A DNA stretch of 64,000 bases from Episyrphus balteatus (GCF_945859705.1 NC_079136.1:41449307-41513306), one strand, 5' to 3'; numbered from the stretch's first letter, positions 49,454 to 61,081 are shown. Notes: generated from the sequence alone by a model not told the origin. A program made the numbers and translations.

Positions 49454-50720
49454 CTTTAAAATCAAGACTTCCTATATTGAAAACGGCATTGATTCGGCTT
49501 CGGGAAAAAATATGTTCTACAAACCTTTTTATCAGTTTTCGAACCTTTTTATCAGGAATTCTTGTCTATAGGTCTGGAACGAGCAATGACTAATACCAGA
49601 CATTCGTTAGTAAAGCAATTTTTCTTCGGAGATTTAACCAAATTATCATCAAACTCTCGATCGTCCAGATCTCATACAGTTTGGTGTGAAAAAAAAAACA
49701 ACTAAACCCAACAAACAAATTTTATGATCTACTGACAATCTTTTGAGACTAGGATCTAATTGCATTTTGTAAATTTCGTTTCACCAAACGATAATTTGCG
49801 TTTGGAAAGAAAAACAAAAATTCCTTCTTTGCAAATTTTGTTTCACCTTCAGGTGTTCCAGATGCATTTTGCAGCATATTAAACCAAATCAACGAAATTA
49901 TGGAACGTTTCCAGCATAAACATTTTTGGGTAGATAATGCTTTCATATACATTATGTGAAAAAAGAGATATCTATGCTTTTGGGCTTCCAGTAAGTTATG
50001 AGTCCTTTTTTTTTTAAACTCGTAAAACAGGGGTTTGCGAAACACAATACTTGTGTTTTAAAATAGCCTTTACAACAACCCTACTTAAAACAGATTGAAA
50101 AATTGTGGGCAATATTTAAGTGCGGGCGGAGAAAAAGAAGCACAGCTTTTCAAGTGTCCCATTTGCATCATATTTTAATTAATTTTTGGTCGAGTTGATG
50201 CCTCGTCGATGCCAAGCAGTCAACAAAAACAAAACTTACTGGACAAACTTTAAACATAAACGTTAAAAAATCCAGTCTTCTTTTTCCAGAATTGCATTTG
50301 CTACTTGTTTTTGTTTTTTTTTTTCATTGTTTTGATTCAAGTATTCATGCCGGGGTACTACGGCTTAGTACTTGGGTGAAGAAATTAGTTTATACAAATT
50401 TTAGTACAAACTTTAGGACTATGATCGGTATAAGCGCTTGGACTTTGTGAACAATCTGGCCATAAAATGTCTACTTTATAAACAAGTTTTTACTAAGATA
50501 ATGGATATTGGGTCAAAAATAAAGCTTATCAGGTCATTTTGATCGCTGCAAAGCCATCATTTTGCTGTTTTTGATGTTTTTATATTGATTTAAATATAGG
50601 TAAGATCATGGCTTCCATCAAATCATTTCTGTATTGTTCGTAACAGAAAAGTACAAGTTTTTGGAGTTACAGGAGTAAATTTCTATTTTGAACAAAAATC
50701 AATGGTACTTAATGATCATG
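49454..50720. other. Non-coding stretch, no gene seen
   Basis: No exon, RNA gene or element end recognised. The 98-codon minus-strand frame at 49749-50045 has no domain I know and is probably chance. Confidence 0.5.
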
Positions 50721-51745
50721 TCTGGAATAGTTCAGAACAAAATTGTCAGCTTGTTTTATGAGAATTGGTCTCTGATTGGTCAACTATAAAAAAAAAATCC
50801 TTCCAACTTGGGTAATTTTATTGGAAAGCTGACTGAAAAGTTAGACAAGAAAATTTTCCCTAAAAATTTAAGAAAGTTTTTTTTTCCAACATGACAGCTG
50901 GTAAGTAGAGTACGTGCAGTCTGAGGTGTCGTATCGAAAACAGAATTAATTTTTTTTTTTGATAATGCACATCATATCATCGCCGTAAAGCAAAATTGTT
51001 CTAAGTTTCAAAAAGCAAATTTTACAGGGCACGATTTTTAAGTTTCAAATTGGTTTAATACGACAATTTTCTGCTCGTTTGCCATTCAAGTTATGTTTTT
51101 TATAAAGTTTGTTCTTTTTTCTTGAATAAAATATACAAGTTTACCTCATTAGTAGGTGCATACTATTTTTAAATATTTTTTAAAACTAAAAACCCAAAAT
51201 TGGACATAGAACAATTCCTATACAAGTACGTTTTTTCCTTAAATAAAAAGTGGACTTAGAACAAAATATGATGGGACTTAGAACAATCAAGAATACTCGG
51301 GCTCATTTTCAAAAAACTACTTCCCTGTTTTTATTGTTCTATGTCCTATTAAATTATATAATCTGCGGAATGAAATTTTTTTGACAAAAACGGTTTTCAA
51401 AAATCGGAAAGAGCACCCTCAAATTAGTAAAACTGCATCATTAACTCATTTTCGGTAAAAAATGGATTTAGAACAATTTTGCTTTACGCCGACGATATAT
51501 CTGGCTTAAAAAATATGTAAGTTAAATCAATTTGTGTGAAAAACGAATAATTTATTATTTATTTATTAAAGTAAAATGAAATTTGGTGTCTGCCCTATGC
51601 GATCTGTGAAATTTTCAAGTTTTTTTTTCGAAATTTGATAGGAACTAATGGCATATCCAAACTAAATTAGCCAATTTACTCAAATTTACGTTTAGAAAAT
51701 GAAGTTGTCTAAATATCTGGTACCTAATATTTCCTGAACGTGCCC
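50721..51745. mobile_element. TIR element with GGGCACGTTCAGG end, copy 2, interrupted
   Basis: In reverse orientation to the copy at 22795-23247. The right end here reads CCTGAACGTGCCC, and blocks at 50805-50900 and 51580-51745 match it. The left terminus is decayed (GTCTGGAATAGTTCAG). A separate MITE at 50974-51500 is inserted in the middle, which explains the greater length. Confidence 0.6.
50974..51500. mobile_element. MITE with TAGAACAA motif repeats, nested
   Basis: The ends are ATATCATCGCCGTAAAGCAA...TTGTTCTAAG and its inverse (TTTAGAACAATTTTGCTTTACGCCGACGATAT broken into adjacent blocks at 51468-51500). The core GGAC(T/A)TAGAACAA is repeated internally at about 51203, 51252 and 51274 and inverted at about 51338. 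It interrupts the element at 50721-51745. No TSD was confirmed and there is no coding. Confidence 0.65.
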
Positions 51746-51750
51746 ATTGT

Positions 51751-53688
51751 ATACTCAATAGTCTAAGATGACAAATCAATAACATTCATCACATTTGGAA
51801 AAAAAGTGTTAGGCACATTATTGAAGACATGCATACAAAACATGTTTGAAAAGTTTATTTTTGAAATGAATTTCATCGCAATAATCGAATATTCCTTAGA
51901 ATTGGACTGAATTTCACAAAAATTGACAAGTATTAATTAAATTTTGTTCAATTTAGTATTTAGTTTAATTTTTAGACCGAGTTTGATACAAACAATGTAG
52001 GTGCATAATATTGTATTGAATAAGAAACCAAACAAATGATTAAAAATAACAACTCGCCAACTAACTAAGTGGATTAATCCGCTCGAATAGTGAAGGGTCA
52101 TTGCGTGTTCAAGAATTCTAGGCCTACACATCTAGTTACTCGTAACCTATGACAACCTCCCACTCTTCTAACTGCTGATTAAAGCTTCATGTTTACTCAT
52201 CAAAAACAAATAAATACAACTTTTTTTTCTAAATAAAAACAAAAATTCTCACGAAATCTTTAAATAATGTCCCCTATCTCTCCCCCCCTTCATTATGTCA
52301 GCTCACAAAACTGCAGTGTAAATTCCCAATTTGATAGAAAAAAATTTAAAAAAAAAAACCACATGTTATACAATATACTTTTGCGCCATCATGTCCAAGT
52401 AAATTCCCGTCTCCAGACTAAATATTTTTTTTTTTTTTTTTTTGACAACAACACTAAACAAAATATACGCCAAAACTAACAACAACAACGAGTTATAGAT
52501 ACTTCTATTACCACTTGCTATAGTAGATGATGATGATGATGCATGCATAAGTCTGCTGCCGAACAAACTGAAAAACTGAACACTGGGCGTGGGCCAATCC
52601 GATAAAATAATAAAAAAAAATAAATAAAAGAAAAAAAAAACAAGAAAATTGAAAGGAAACACAAAAAAAATGAGCCAAAAGAAAATAATATATAACTGCT
52701 GTGTGCTGGGCCTGCTGCACCTTGCCTTGCAGAAGCAGTCAGTCAAGCAGCCAACAGAATATACACCAACACCAGAATAACAACAACAACAACAACAAAG
52801 TCAATACAACTCGTTCATTTCCTCTTCTCGCGCGAAGCTTGGAGTGTTTCCCAGATCGAAAACTCAAGAAAAGGGTAGTTTAGCTTCTCGTTCTAGTTTG
52901 TAGGCCTTTTTCTCTTTTAATTATTTTCGTATGTCATTAGCTTGTTAACACCGACAATTAATTGTCGGAGGTGAGGTTTTAACTAAGGGGATGGGGAAGA
53001 GGTCGTAATTGAATTAAAACAATTCAATTTGTTGGCAAACTTCATAAAAAGAAGACACTTTTTTTTTATTTTAAATCGAAAAAATGAAAAACTAAGGAAA
53101 AACCGCTTAAGGCAAGATGAAAATGAAAAACCAAACTGAAAATGTGCATTTGAGGAAACGACAGACAGACGATGGACGATGACGACTACGTGCGTCGCAG
53201 CGTTACCGTTGAACATTTTTGAAAGGTCGCTAAAATAGTCGCTTTCAGAAAAAAAAGGTCGAAAAAGTCGCTTTTTTGAAAAAAAAAAAAATCGGTAACT
53301 GTAGGTACCTATTAATATTATTTTACAGAGAAAACACACAAGTTGTCTCGTAACAAGGTTTTTATAAACAACAACAAAATAATAAGTTTAGAAACTAAAA
53401 AAAAATTTATAAAGACCCCAAGAATACGAGTTAATATTATAAGTGTTTATAAGAACATAAATGTGTACTTATTTTATGAATTTTGATAAAGTTAACAACA
53501 ATAATCGATTTCTACTAATAAACAAAAGTATTAGTTTATTTAGTGCAGAGTAAAAAATTTGCTTACAAATAATACAATATAACTTATTAAACAATTAACT
53601 ATAGCAAATATACATTTGAAAAATTTTGGTTTTAGAAGTACAATTTTTCCCACAAAAGATATTTAACTTTAATTTTAACTTTACAACC
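51751..53688. other. Non-coding low-complexity stretch, no gene seen
   Basis: AT-rich, with poly-A/T runs, GATGATGATGATGATG at about 52527 and CAACAACAACAACAACAAC at about 52781. The patch 52680-52890 is G+C-richer (CTGCTGTGTGCTGGGCCTGC) but gives no convincing exon. Nothing further supportable. Confidence 0.45.
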
Positions 53689-53907
53689 ACCCCTATTACG
53701 ATTGACAACTATCAATTGATAGTTGATACAAAATAAATTTCGATCGCTTACTATCTAATGTGCAAAAAAAAATTGAAAACAAAGAATGATGAAAAATTCC
53801 ATTAAAAAAATGACCCAGTTTTCCCCCTAATTAGATTTTAAAACACACAAAATTTCAGTATTTATCAACTATCAATTATTGATAGTTGACAATCGTAATA
53901 GGGGGTG
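53689..53907. mobile_element. TIR MITE with CACCCC(C)TATTACGATTG ends (219 bp)
   Basis: The left end CACCCCTATTACGATTGACA and the right end, the inverse of CACCCCCTATTACGATTGTC, pair over about 45 bp. Each terminal repeat itself contains an inner palindrome, CAACTATCAATTGATAGTTG on the left and CAACTATCAATTATTGATAG-TTG on the right. No secure TSD. Non-coding, class unassigned. Confidence 0.75.
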
Positions 53908-54612
53908 AATGTTCATTGAAATGTCTGATCAGATCTCTGATCTCAGAGTTCATACAACTTTTTACTTGCGATACATATATGTAGGTTCTAATATATAAAA
54001 ATCTCGTGTCGCAGTGTTTGTTATCAAACACCTCCGAAACGGCTGGACTGATGTATATGAAATTTTGTACACATATCGGGTAGGTCTGAGAATCGGCCAA
54101 CATTTATTTTTCATACACATAAATGGTAAGGTTGGTCCACCATATACTTTTTTCATTTCTGAGAAAATATTTTTTTTTTTTTAATTTTTTTTATTTTATT
54201 TTAAACATTCTAAGACCAACCAATGTTTTTAATCGCAAGTGTTTTATCATTGTGAAACATTTTTTATAAGTTTTTTTGTTTTTTTTTTCTGTCGAAAAAT
54301 ATGAATGTTTGATAATTGTGATGTCAAATAAATCACATTTTGTGGAAAACGGGGAAGAGTATAGCCCGACTCAAGACAACATGATTTTGTACAGCCCGTA
54401 TCAGGCAGCTTGACTCAATACTCAAGTAAGCGCGTATTTTTTCGGGTTTATTTTTCATGAATTATGACAAATTTTGTAGGTAATTGGTTGGTGGTTGGAG
54501 TGTGATTACGATTTGATGAGTTTTGTTAATTGGAATTCTTTGGTGTCAACTGGGAAAGCGAATGTGAAAGTGATCTTTGTTATATTTGGTATCTTTGGCA
54601 AAAACAGTATAG

Positions 54613-55152
54613 TCTAAGAGCCCAGAGCAAATTTTGGGAGTTGAGGTATGTATAACAGAAATGTGAGTATGCAGTTTTATAGCCTTATGGGATTAACGAA
54701 TTCAAAAGTTTGGCAGCTTGGCAGCTTTAATTCGGCGGGTTAAATAACGCGAGTTTTCCAATCAAGGTGATAAGGCTAAATTAACACAAATTCACTATCT
54801 GAATAGCACTTAGGCTCTGTCATTTATCCTCCAGCTTGAAGATATCAATCTTGACGGTGCGATCGATAGAACTCAAATGAGATTATTACGCAAATTATCT
54901 CATTTCGAATGTCGCATCGACAAGATTGAATTATTCAGGCTTTGGGGAGATGACAAAACATTAGTCTTAATACATATTCAGAATGTGAATTTGTGTTAAT
55001 TTAGCCTACTCACGTTATTCAACCCCCCGAAAACCATAACAGACCGCGATTTAAAGCTGCTAGACTTTTAAATTCGCTATAGGCTTTAAAACTGCATACT
55101 CACATTTTGGTTATAATTGCACTCCCAAAATTTGCTGTGGGCACGCGGTCTA
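54613..55152. repeat. Stand-alone inverted module with GCAAATTTTGGGAGT arms
   Basis: The left arm begins CTAAGAGCCCAGAGCAAATT and the right arm is the inverse of GCCCACAGCAAATTTTGGGA. The arms are about 230 bp and diverged. The same module, intact or half, forms the centre of the palindromes at 15626-18739 and 56412-59772, and a half copy lies at 15010. It may be an independent MITE. No TSD could be confirmed. Confidence 0.6.
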
Positions 55153-55194
55153 AAACCAAAGACACAAAATTTAAAAAAAAAAATCATTGTAATA

Positions 55195-55344
55195 AAAAAA
55201 ATGTTTTGGTTGGACCAACCTAACCATTTAAGTGTATGGAAAATATGTGTTTGCCGATTTTTCATTTCATAAAAATCAGTTCAGCCGTTTCGGAGGAGTT
55301 TCATAAGAAACACTTTGGCACAAGAATTTTATGTAGTTATTAGA
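55195..55344 (-). repeat. Second Helitron 5'-end-like sequence, reverse orientation
   Basis: Read on the minus strand from 55344 it gives TCTAATAACTACATAAAATT, then CTCCTCCGAAACGGCTGAAC and CCATACACTTAAATGGTTAG, matching the segment from 53986 at about 80%. The two copies face each other around the module at 54613-55152. It is either a second Helitron end or an inverted duplicate. Confidence 0.65.
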
Positions 55345-55693
55345 TTTGTTGAGAAACGATTTGTGTTTTTATTGGAAAAGGTTCACAAAAAAGGTTATTT
55401 AAGTAAATATTTGAGATATGTAGGCCAATCGCAGCCTTATGAGCTAACTGGTTGAACAGAATGGAAATTCGCTTGTGGCAAGGAAAAACGCCGTGGTACA
55501 AGATGTCAAATAAAATCGCTCAAAACGTAGAGAAGATGAACAGAATATGTGGCGCACTAAAATGTCAAGTATTATATATTACACAAAAGTACCTGGGTGA
55601 CCGAGCTTTGCTCGGTATCTTTAAATGTTATAACTTTCAGTAAAAAAAAGTCTAATGTAAACAGCAATTTTTTGGAGTGGGTTTGAGTTAGCA

Positions 55694-55915
55694 ATGATCA
55701 GTTTTTTCGCGGGTTACAAAACACCACATTCCCACTTTATAATCCAGTTTATTTACGACGATCAGCAATGGATAGAAGAGTTACAGGAATCTGCATTATC
55801 GAAAATGCCTACAGCAATGAGATCCCTTTTTGTTCAAATTTTAATTTACGGGTCAGTGGATGGTGTACATAAAGTTAATATTTTTTTCAAGTTTAGCCTT
55901 GTCGGCAAAGCTTAG
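55694..55915 (+). pseudogene. Helitron replicase/helicase fragment
   Basis: The frame contains YDDQQWIEELQESALSKMPT followed by AMRSLFVQILIYGSVDG. This matches the region of insect Helitron helicases of the form LDDD.EW...L.EA....MP..LR.LFV.ILLYC....., between the Rep and helicase motor motifs. No Walker or Rep motif is present. Flanking sequence on both sides does not continue the protein, so it is a small relic. Its plus orientation agrees with the Helitron ends proposed at 53986 and 60819. Confidence 0.75.
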
Positions 55916-58377
55916 TATGAAGAAATACTATTTTTTATCCCTGTCTCTGTTTTATTTTGTATCAGAGGATGTTTTACTTCTTTATTTTTTTTACTTAGGT
56001 ATATATGTATTATAAAATTGAAATTAGGTCAATGGTGTTGCTTGTTGTGAGTTATTTTATTTTAATACGTTAACAATAGTCGCATTAAAACAAAAGAAAA
56101 ACGTAAAACAAAGATAATATGTGATACCAAATTAACAAATTACTTAAAAGTTTCAATACATGATCAAAAAAGTCATGATCTAAAAAATTTTGTTAAGTTA
56201 TTGTAACAAAAAGAAAAAGAACAATGCATAAAAAATGGAATCATCCCTCAAAATTTTATTGAAATTGTTGGATCTGTCTGCGCGAAAAAAAAACTAATGT
56301 AAGAGAAAATACTTCCAAAAGGTTGTATTTGCCTAGAGGAAAAAACCCTCAAAATTTCATCGAAATCTTTAAAGCAATTACCCAAAAAACGCTGCGGGCG
56401 GATATTTCTAAAAGTTATTGGTACCAAAGTGCAAAAAAAGCCTATTAATTTAATAAATTATTTTAACTGTAAAATCTTAATTTTTTCACATTGCTGCCAC
56501 AAATGCATGGATTCCATCAGTTTTTTTAATCAGTCATATTTTACAATAATTCTTCTTACACATAACTATTAAAAAAGTGTTATAACCGTTGAACAATGGC
56601 TATAAAAAAATAATTTAACTTTTTTTTTAATGCAAAGTAGAAAAAAAAAATATTTGTTTGCTAATTTGCTAATAACTAGTTTAAAAGATAAAATAAGAAG
56701 TGGCTCACAATATTAACTGTAAATTAAATTGCATCTGATAAATATTGGATGATTTTCGTAGCCCAATAAGATTGGGAATTGAACACAAATTCGAAAACAT
56801 TGCAACATTTTTGATGAGGTTGCATTGGGCCAACGGGACCGAAAATCTCAATTTTTCTTTAAAACGAGATCATTAAGAATAGCTCAGGGAAATTAGTCAA
56901 AATTAGTCAAAAATGGGCATGAAATCGCATTTTTCGCGGGACAAAATTTTTTTCATGGAATGTGTTCGGGTGGTTGTCCTTATCATAAAAGTCAATTTGT
57001 TGGGAAAATTGGAGGTTGGGAACAGCCGCCATCTTGGAAAAGAGATTGGTATCGTTTTTATTGAATAGCTCCATTGTTATTCATTTTAACAGAAAATGAC
57101 AAAGGTAGGACTTATTAACAATAAAATTATCTAAAAACTCAGATACAAAACAATTCCGTGAGTTGATTAAATAAAATTTTATAGTTGGTCAAAGTGCGTG
57201 ATTGTATAGCAAGGTTGGGGCAAAATGACATTTTTTCATATATCTGACGAACTTTTGATTTGTTTGGATAATTCTGCAAAAATGAATTATAGTATTTATA
57301 ATTATCTATAAAATGAGACCACAATCGTTATTGTGACCATCATATTTTAGAAGTAATCTATCTCCGAAACTCTCCATGTACTAGTCAAAAGTGAGAAAAA
57401 AGCTAGTTTTTTGCTAGTAGGCCGAGCAAATTTTGGGAGTAGAGGTACAACCAAAATATAAGTACGCAGTTTTGCAGCCATACGCGTCTTAATATCGATT
57501 TCAAATGTCTGACAACTCTATAATTTTGTGCTTTATACGGTTTTCGGGGGGTTAAATAACTTAACTTTTCCACTTAATGTGAATGGGCTAAATTTATACT
57601 ATTTCCAATTATAAATATAAAAGCTGATGCTCTATCATTTTTCCTAAATCTGGACACCTCAATCTCTGCGATCGGGTTAATAGAACTCACGATATAAGCT
57701 TTTTTTAACTAACCATATCACGCTTTTCAATTCAAATAAACAAACAAAATCTAAACAAAAAAGCCTCTAAAACATAATCGCATCAACGGCTTATATCTTG
57801 AGTTCTTTTGGTCACATCCTCAAGATTGGGGTGTCTAGATTTAGAAAAAAAAATAAAGCACCAGCTTGTATATTTATAATTTCAAAAAGTATAAATTTAG
57901 CCCATTCACATTAAGTGGAAAAGTTAAGTTATTTAACCCCCCGAAAACCGTATAAAGCACAAAATTATAGAGTTGTCAGACAATTGAAATCGATATTAAG
58001 ACGCGTATGGCTGCAAAACTGCGTACTTATATTTTGGTTGTACCTCTACTCCCAAAATTTGCTCGGCCTACTAGCAAAAAACTAGCTTTTTTCTCACTTT
58101 TGACTAGTACATGGAGAGTTTCGGAGATAGATTACTTCTAAAATATGATGGTCACAATAACGATTGTGGTCTCATTTTATAGATAATTATAAATACTATA
58201 ATTCATTTTTGCAGAATTATCCAAACAAATCAAAAGTTCGTCAGATATATGAAAAAATGTCATTTTGCCCCAACCTTGCTATACAATCACGCACTTTGAC
58301 CAACTATAAAATTTTATTTAATCAACTCACGGAATTGTTTTGTATCTGAGTTTTTAGATAATTTTATTGTTAATAAG

Positions 58378-59298
58378 CAGGGATAGGATGTTGTGGAATT
58401 TGCCTTTTTTTCTTGCTTAATCGTACGATATTAAAGATTAAAAACAAACACGTTTCACGTCTCCCTCGTGCCAAACATATGTATTTTATTTTGCCTTTTT
58501 TTTGCCTTTTCTTTCGTTATTGCCTTTTTTTGCCTTTTCTCTTGTTATTGCCTTTTTTTGTCTTTTCCTATGTTTTTTTATCTTTTTAGCGTCTTAAAGG
58601 TAATGCCTACACACAAAACACTCAAATATACAAACAAAAAGCTAACTTACTCAGTATATTACTTGCTCAATATATCTATTCTATATTAAAAATTCACTAA
58701 TTACCCCACACAAACAAAATTCGAATGAAAAGATCTACCTATGCAACTTGTTTGTCTGCTATTGCTACCATTTATTGTTTTCTACGTTCTATTGCGCGAC
58801 CGACACGTATTAGAGTTCAAAAGCTAACTTACTCAATTTACAATACTCGATTTGTAGAAGTTCTCCAGATTTTGGACATAATCAAGAGAGATTTGGAAGC
58901 TGCAAAAGGGGTAGTCGCAAAAGATGTTTTTGAGAAATGCAGATCAATTTTTTTTGGCAAATAAGGGACTCGAGAGAGTTGAACAAATAAATTGCGTTAT
59001 ACATTGGAACACAAATCCAGGCTCCCGGCAAATGTTGAAGTGGGCGATGTCGAGTTCTTTAATTGGGGTTCAGTCGTCTCTACAGATGTAGAGAGATATT
59101 TAAGCTCCTTTAGAGCACTTTTAAGGCACAATCGCAAGCGCTTGTTAACTGAAAATTTTAAAAAACTCATGATTGTTCAAAATTACTGCAATTTATTTTT
59201 ATATTCCATTCTTTTCTCAATAAATGCCTTTTTATGCCTTTTTAGGAGTTTTATTTTGCCTTTTTTTAAGTTTTTAGGTCCACAAGATCCTATCCCTG
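58378..59298 (+). mobile_element. hAT element remnant with perfect 8-bp TSD
   Basis: The ends read CAGGGATAGGATGTTGTGGA and the inverse of CAGGGATAGGATCTTGTGGA, flanked by TTAATAAG on both sides (58370-58377, 59299-59306). CAGGG termini and an 8-bp TSD are classic for hAT. It sits in the right arm of the palindrome at 56412-59772; the left arm at 57100-57130 preserves the uninterrupted sequence. T-rich TTGCCTTTTTTTGCC runs lie near both ends (58490-58570, 59225-59270). It carries part of a transposase. Confidence 0.9.
58725..59207 (+). pseudogene. hAT-like transposase C-terminal region
   Basis: The first frame (58725-58961) ends with RFVEVLQILDIIKRDLEAAK; after a stop and shift the second frame holds VSTDVERYLSSFRALLRHNR followed by KRLLTENFKKLMIVQNY. 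The latter matches the C-terminal dimerisation region of hAT-type transposases, where S.DVERSFS.YK.IL...R...T.ENL...L.V is usual. The N-terminal zinc finger and most of the catalytic core are missing from this 921-bp element, so it is an internally deleted copy. Confidence 0.75.
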
Positions 59299-60144
59299 TT
59301 AATAAGTCTTACCTTTGTCAGTTTTTGTTAAAATGAATAACAATGGAGCTATTCAATAAAAACGATACCAATCTCTTTTCCAAGATGGCGGCTGTTCCCA
59401 ACCTCCAATTTTCCCAACAAATTGACTTTTATGATAAGGACAACCACCCGAACACATTCCATGAAAAAAATTTTGTCCCGCGAAAAATGCGATTTAATTT
59501 ACTAATTTCCCTGGGCTATAAACTGAGCAAACAAATATTTTTTGTTCTACTTTGCATTAAAAAAAGGTAAATTATTTTTTTTATAGCCATTGTTCAACGG
59601 TTATAACACTTTTTTAATAGTTATGTGTAAGAAGAATTATTGTAAAATATGACTGATTAAAAAAACTGATGGAATCCATGCATTTGTGGCAGCAATGTGA
59701 AAAACTTAAGATTTTACAGTTAAAATAATTTATTAAATTAATAGGATTTTTTTGCACTTTGGTACCAATAACTTCCTACTAACTCTAGATTTGATAAAAA
59801 CTTTTACCATTCTGCAATCCCCTTTGGACGCGCATATTTTGAAAAAAGTTGGCCACCTACGTTTTCTATGGATTTTTTTTATACCACAGGTGTTTGAAAA
59901 TTTTCATAAATTTTTTTTTTTCACATTTTGCATCGAAAAACAAATTTCAAAATTTTTTTGAAGAAAAGATGCAACAGTTAAAAAAAACTTTTAACTTCGT
60001 ATGTAGTGAGCCAATTATTGTAGAAAATTATAAAAATAAGAAATTTATAAAATTTATTCAATCGTGGTTGCGGTTAAAGAAAACGTAAGATGATGAAATT
60101 TAAAGTACACTGAACGAAAAAAAGCTAATATTTTCTAAACTGGG

Positions 60145-60363
60145 CCCCTGTTCTGTAACTTTATCACTGGCGATAAACGTTTTTCAACGTCTCTAAAATC
60201 CACTTTCTTCCATAAATAAAGCAAAATTTATTTCAAATTCAGAATTTATGAATTAAGAAATTATGATCTGGAACAAAATTTCTTTTATTTTGATGAGGTT
60301 TAATGGATTTTAAGGTCATTAAAATATTTTATCGCCAGTGATAAAAGTTACAGAACATGAGCA
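60145..60363. mobile_element. TIR MITE with TGTTCTGTAACTTTATCACTGG ends (about 220 bp)
   Basis: The left arm TGTTCTGTAACTTTATCACT-GGCGATAAA recurs inverted at the right as TTTATCGCCAGTGATAAAAG-TTACAGAACA. The interior is AT-rich and partly self-complementary. No TSD confirmed. It lies just inside the proposed 3' end of the Helitron. Confidence 0.75.
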
Positions 60364-61081
60364 CTGGTTGCGATAGAAACTTTTTCTATTCGGTTTCAGA
60401 ACAGTCAAAAGTGCACCTATCAGCCATTTCCGGCTTATCCATTTTCTACCGGACACCCTGTATATATAAACAATTTTAGCTCGTTTAAAGTTATAAGGTA
60501 GATAATATTACACAAAATAGCTTTTGTATAAAGGTTGTCGTTTATTCAATTCACTTCCTTATGAAGCTAAAAATGAAACAAACTTCAAAAATTTTAAAAA
60601 ATATGTAACTGAATTCATTAAATGTAACTATACAAGAATATAAAAATTGTATATAGGTATGTACATAGAATTTAAGTTTAATATTATTATAAACTTGGAA
60701 TTTTAATAGCAGAGTTCTGCTAAATAAATAAACTAAACAAAACTATAAACTAAACTGAAGAGTCAAAAATTAGAAATAAATACTAGAAGAGGTGGAACGA
60801 AGTCCGCTGGGTCAGCTAGTACTTGAATAAAATCAAATTATAATTTTCCCTTTAAGATACCTTTAAGTCCTGCATTTTTTAGAGACTTTTTATAAAATCT
60901 CATCTCTTGATCGCCCAGACCTTAAAAAACACGTCGCAAATAGCAACTAAATTCACTTAGCGGTAACGCTGCTACATCGTCATGTAATTGCGAAACCATT
61001 TGGGTTTTAGCTAAGAATGGTTCGGGGTATATTCGATTCCATGAGATGTGTCTGTGCTGTTTTTCTGTGCAAATGGCGAGT

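Larger units (their letters stand above)
56412..59772. mobile_element. Large palindromic element, related to 15626-18739, interrupted by a hAT element
   Basis: The outer arms match inverted from AAGTTATTGGTACCAAAGTG (about 56412) to its counterpart at about 59772, centred near 57745 once the 929-bp hAT insertion (with its TSD) is discounted. Frames 57139-57324 (minus) and 58164-58349 (plus) are identical mirror copies. The left arm has about 210-230 bp (roughly 56670-56882) absent from the right arm. The segments 56930-57260 and 59375-59500 align with 16530-16860 of the other palindrome (e.g. TTTTTCGCGGGACAAA, ACAGCCGCCATCTTGGAAAA). The centre is an inverted GCAAATTTTGGGAGT module (57420-58075). 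Confidence 0.7.
53986..60819 (+). mobile_element. Decayed insect Helitron, ends about 6.8 kb apart, with nested elements
   Basis: The proposed 5' end TCTAATATATAAAAATCTCG, followed by CCTCCGAAACGGCTGGACTG, and the 3' end GAACGAAGTCCGCTGGGTCA-GCTAGT (CTAG at 60816-60819, next base T) are both in the form common to insect Helitrons, in the same orientation as a helicase relic at 55694-55915. Linking the two ends into one element is inference. The interior is mostly later insertions (modules and palindromes at 54.6-59.8 kb and a MITE at 60.1 kb), and alternatively these are remnants of two Helitrons. Confidence 0.5.

Noticed and set aside
57139..58349. Identical 61-codon frames starting MWSHFIDNYKYYNSF on opposite strands
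   Set aside because: Mirror copies in the two palindrome arms, with no domain, no splice context and no family; treated as repeat sequence.
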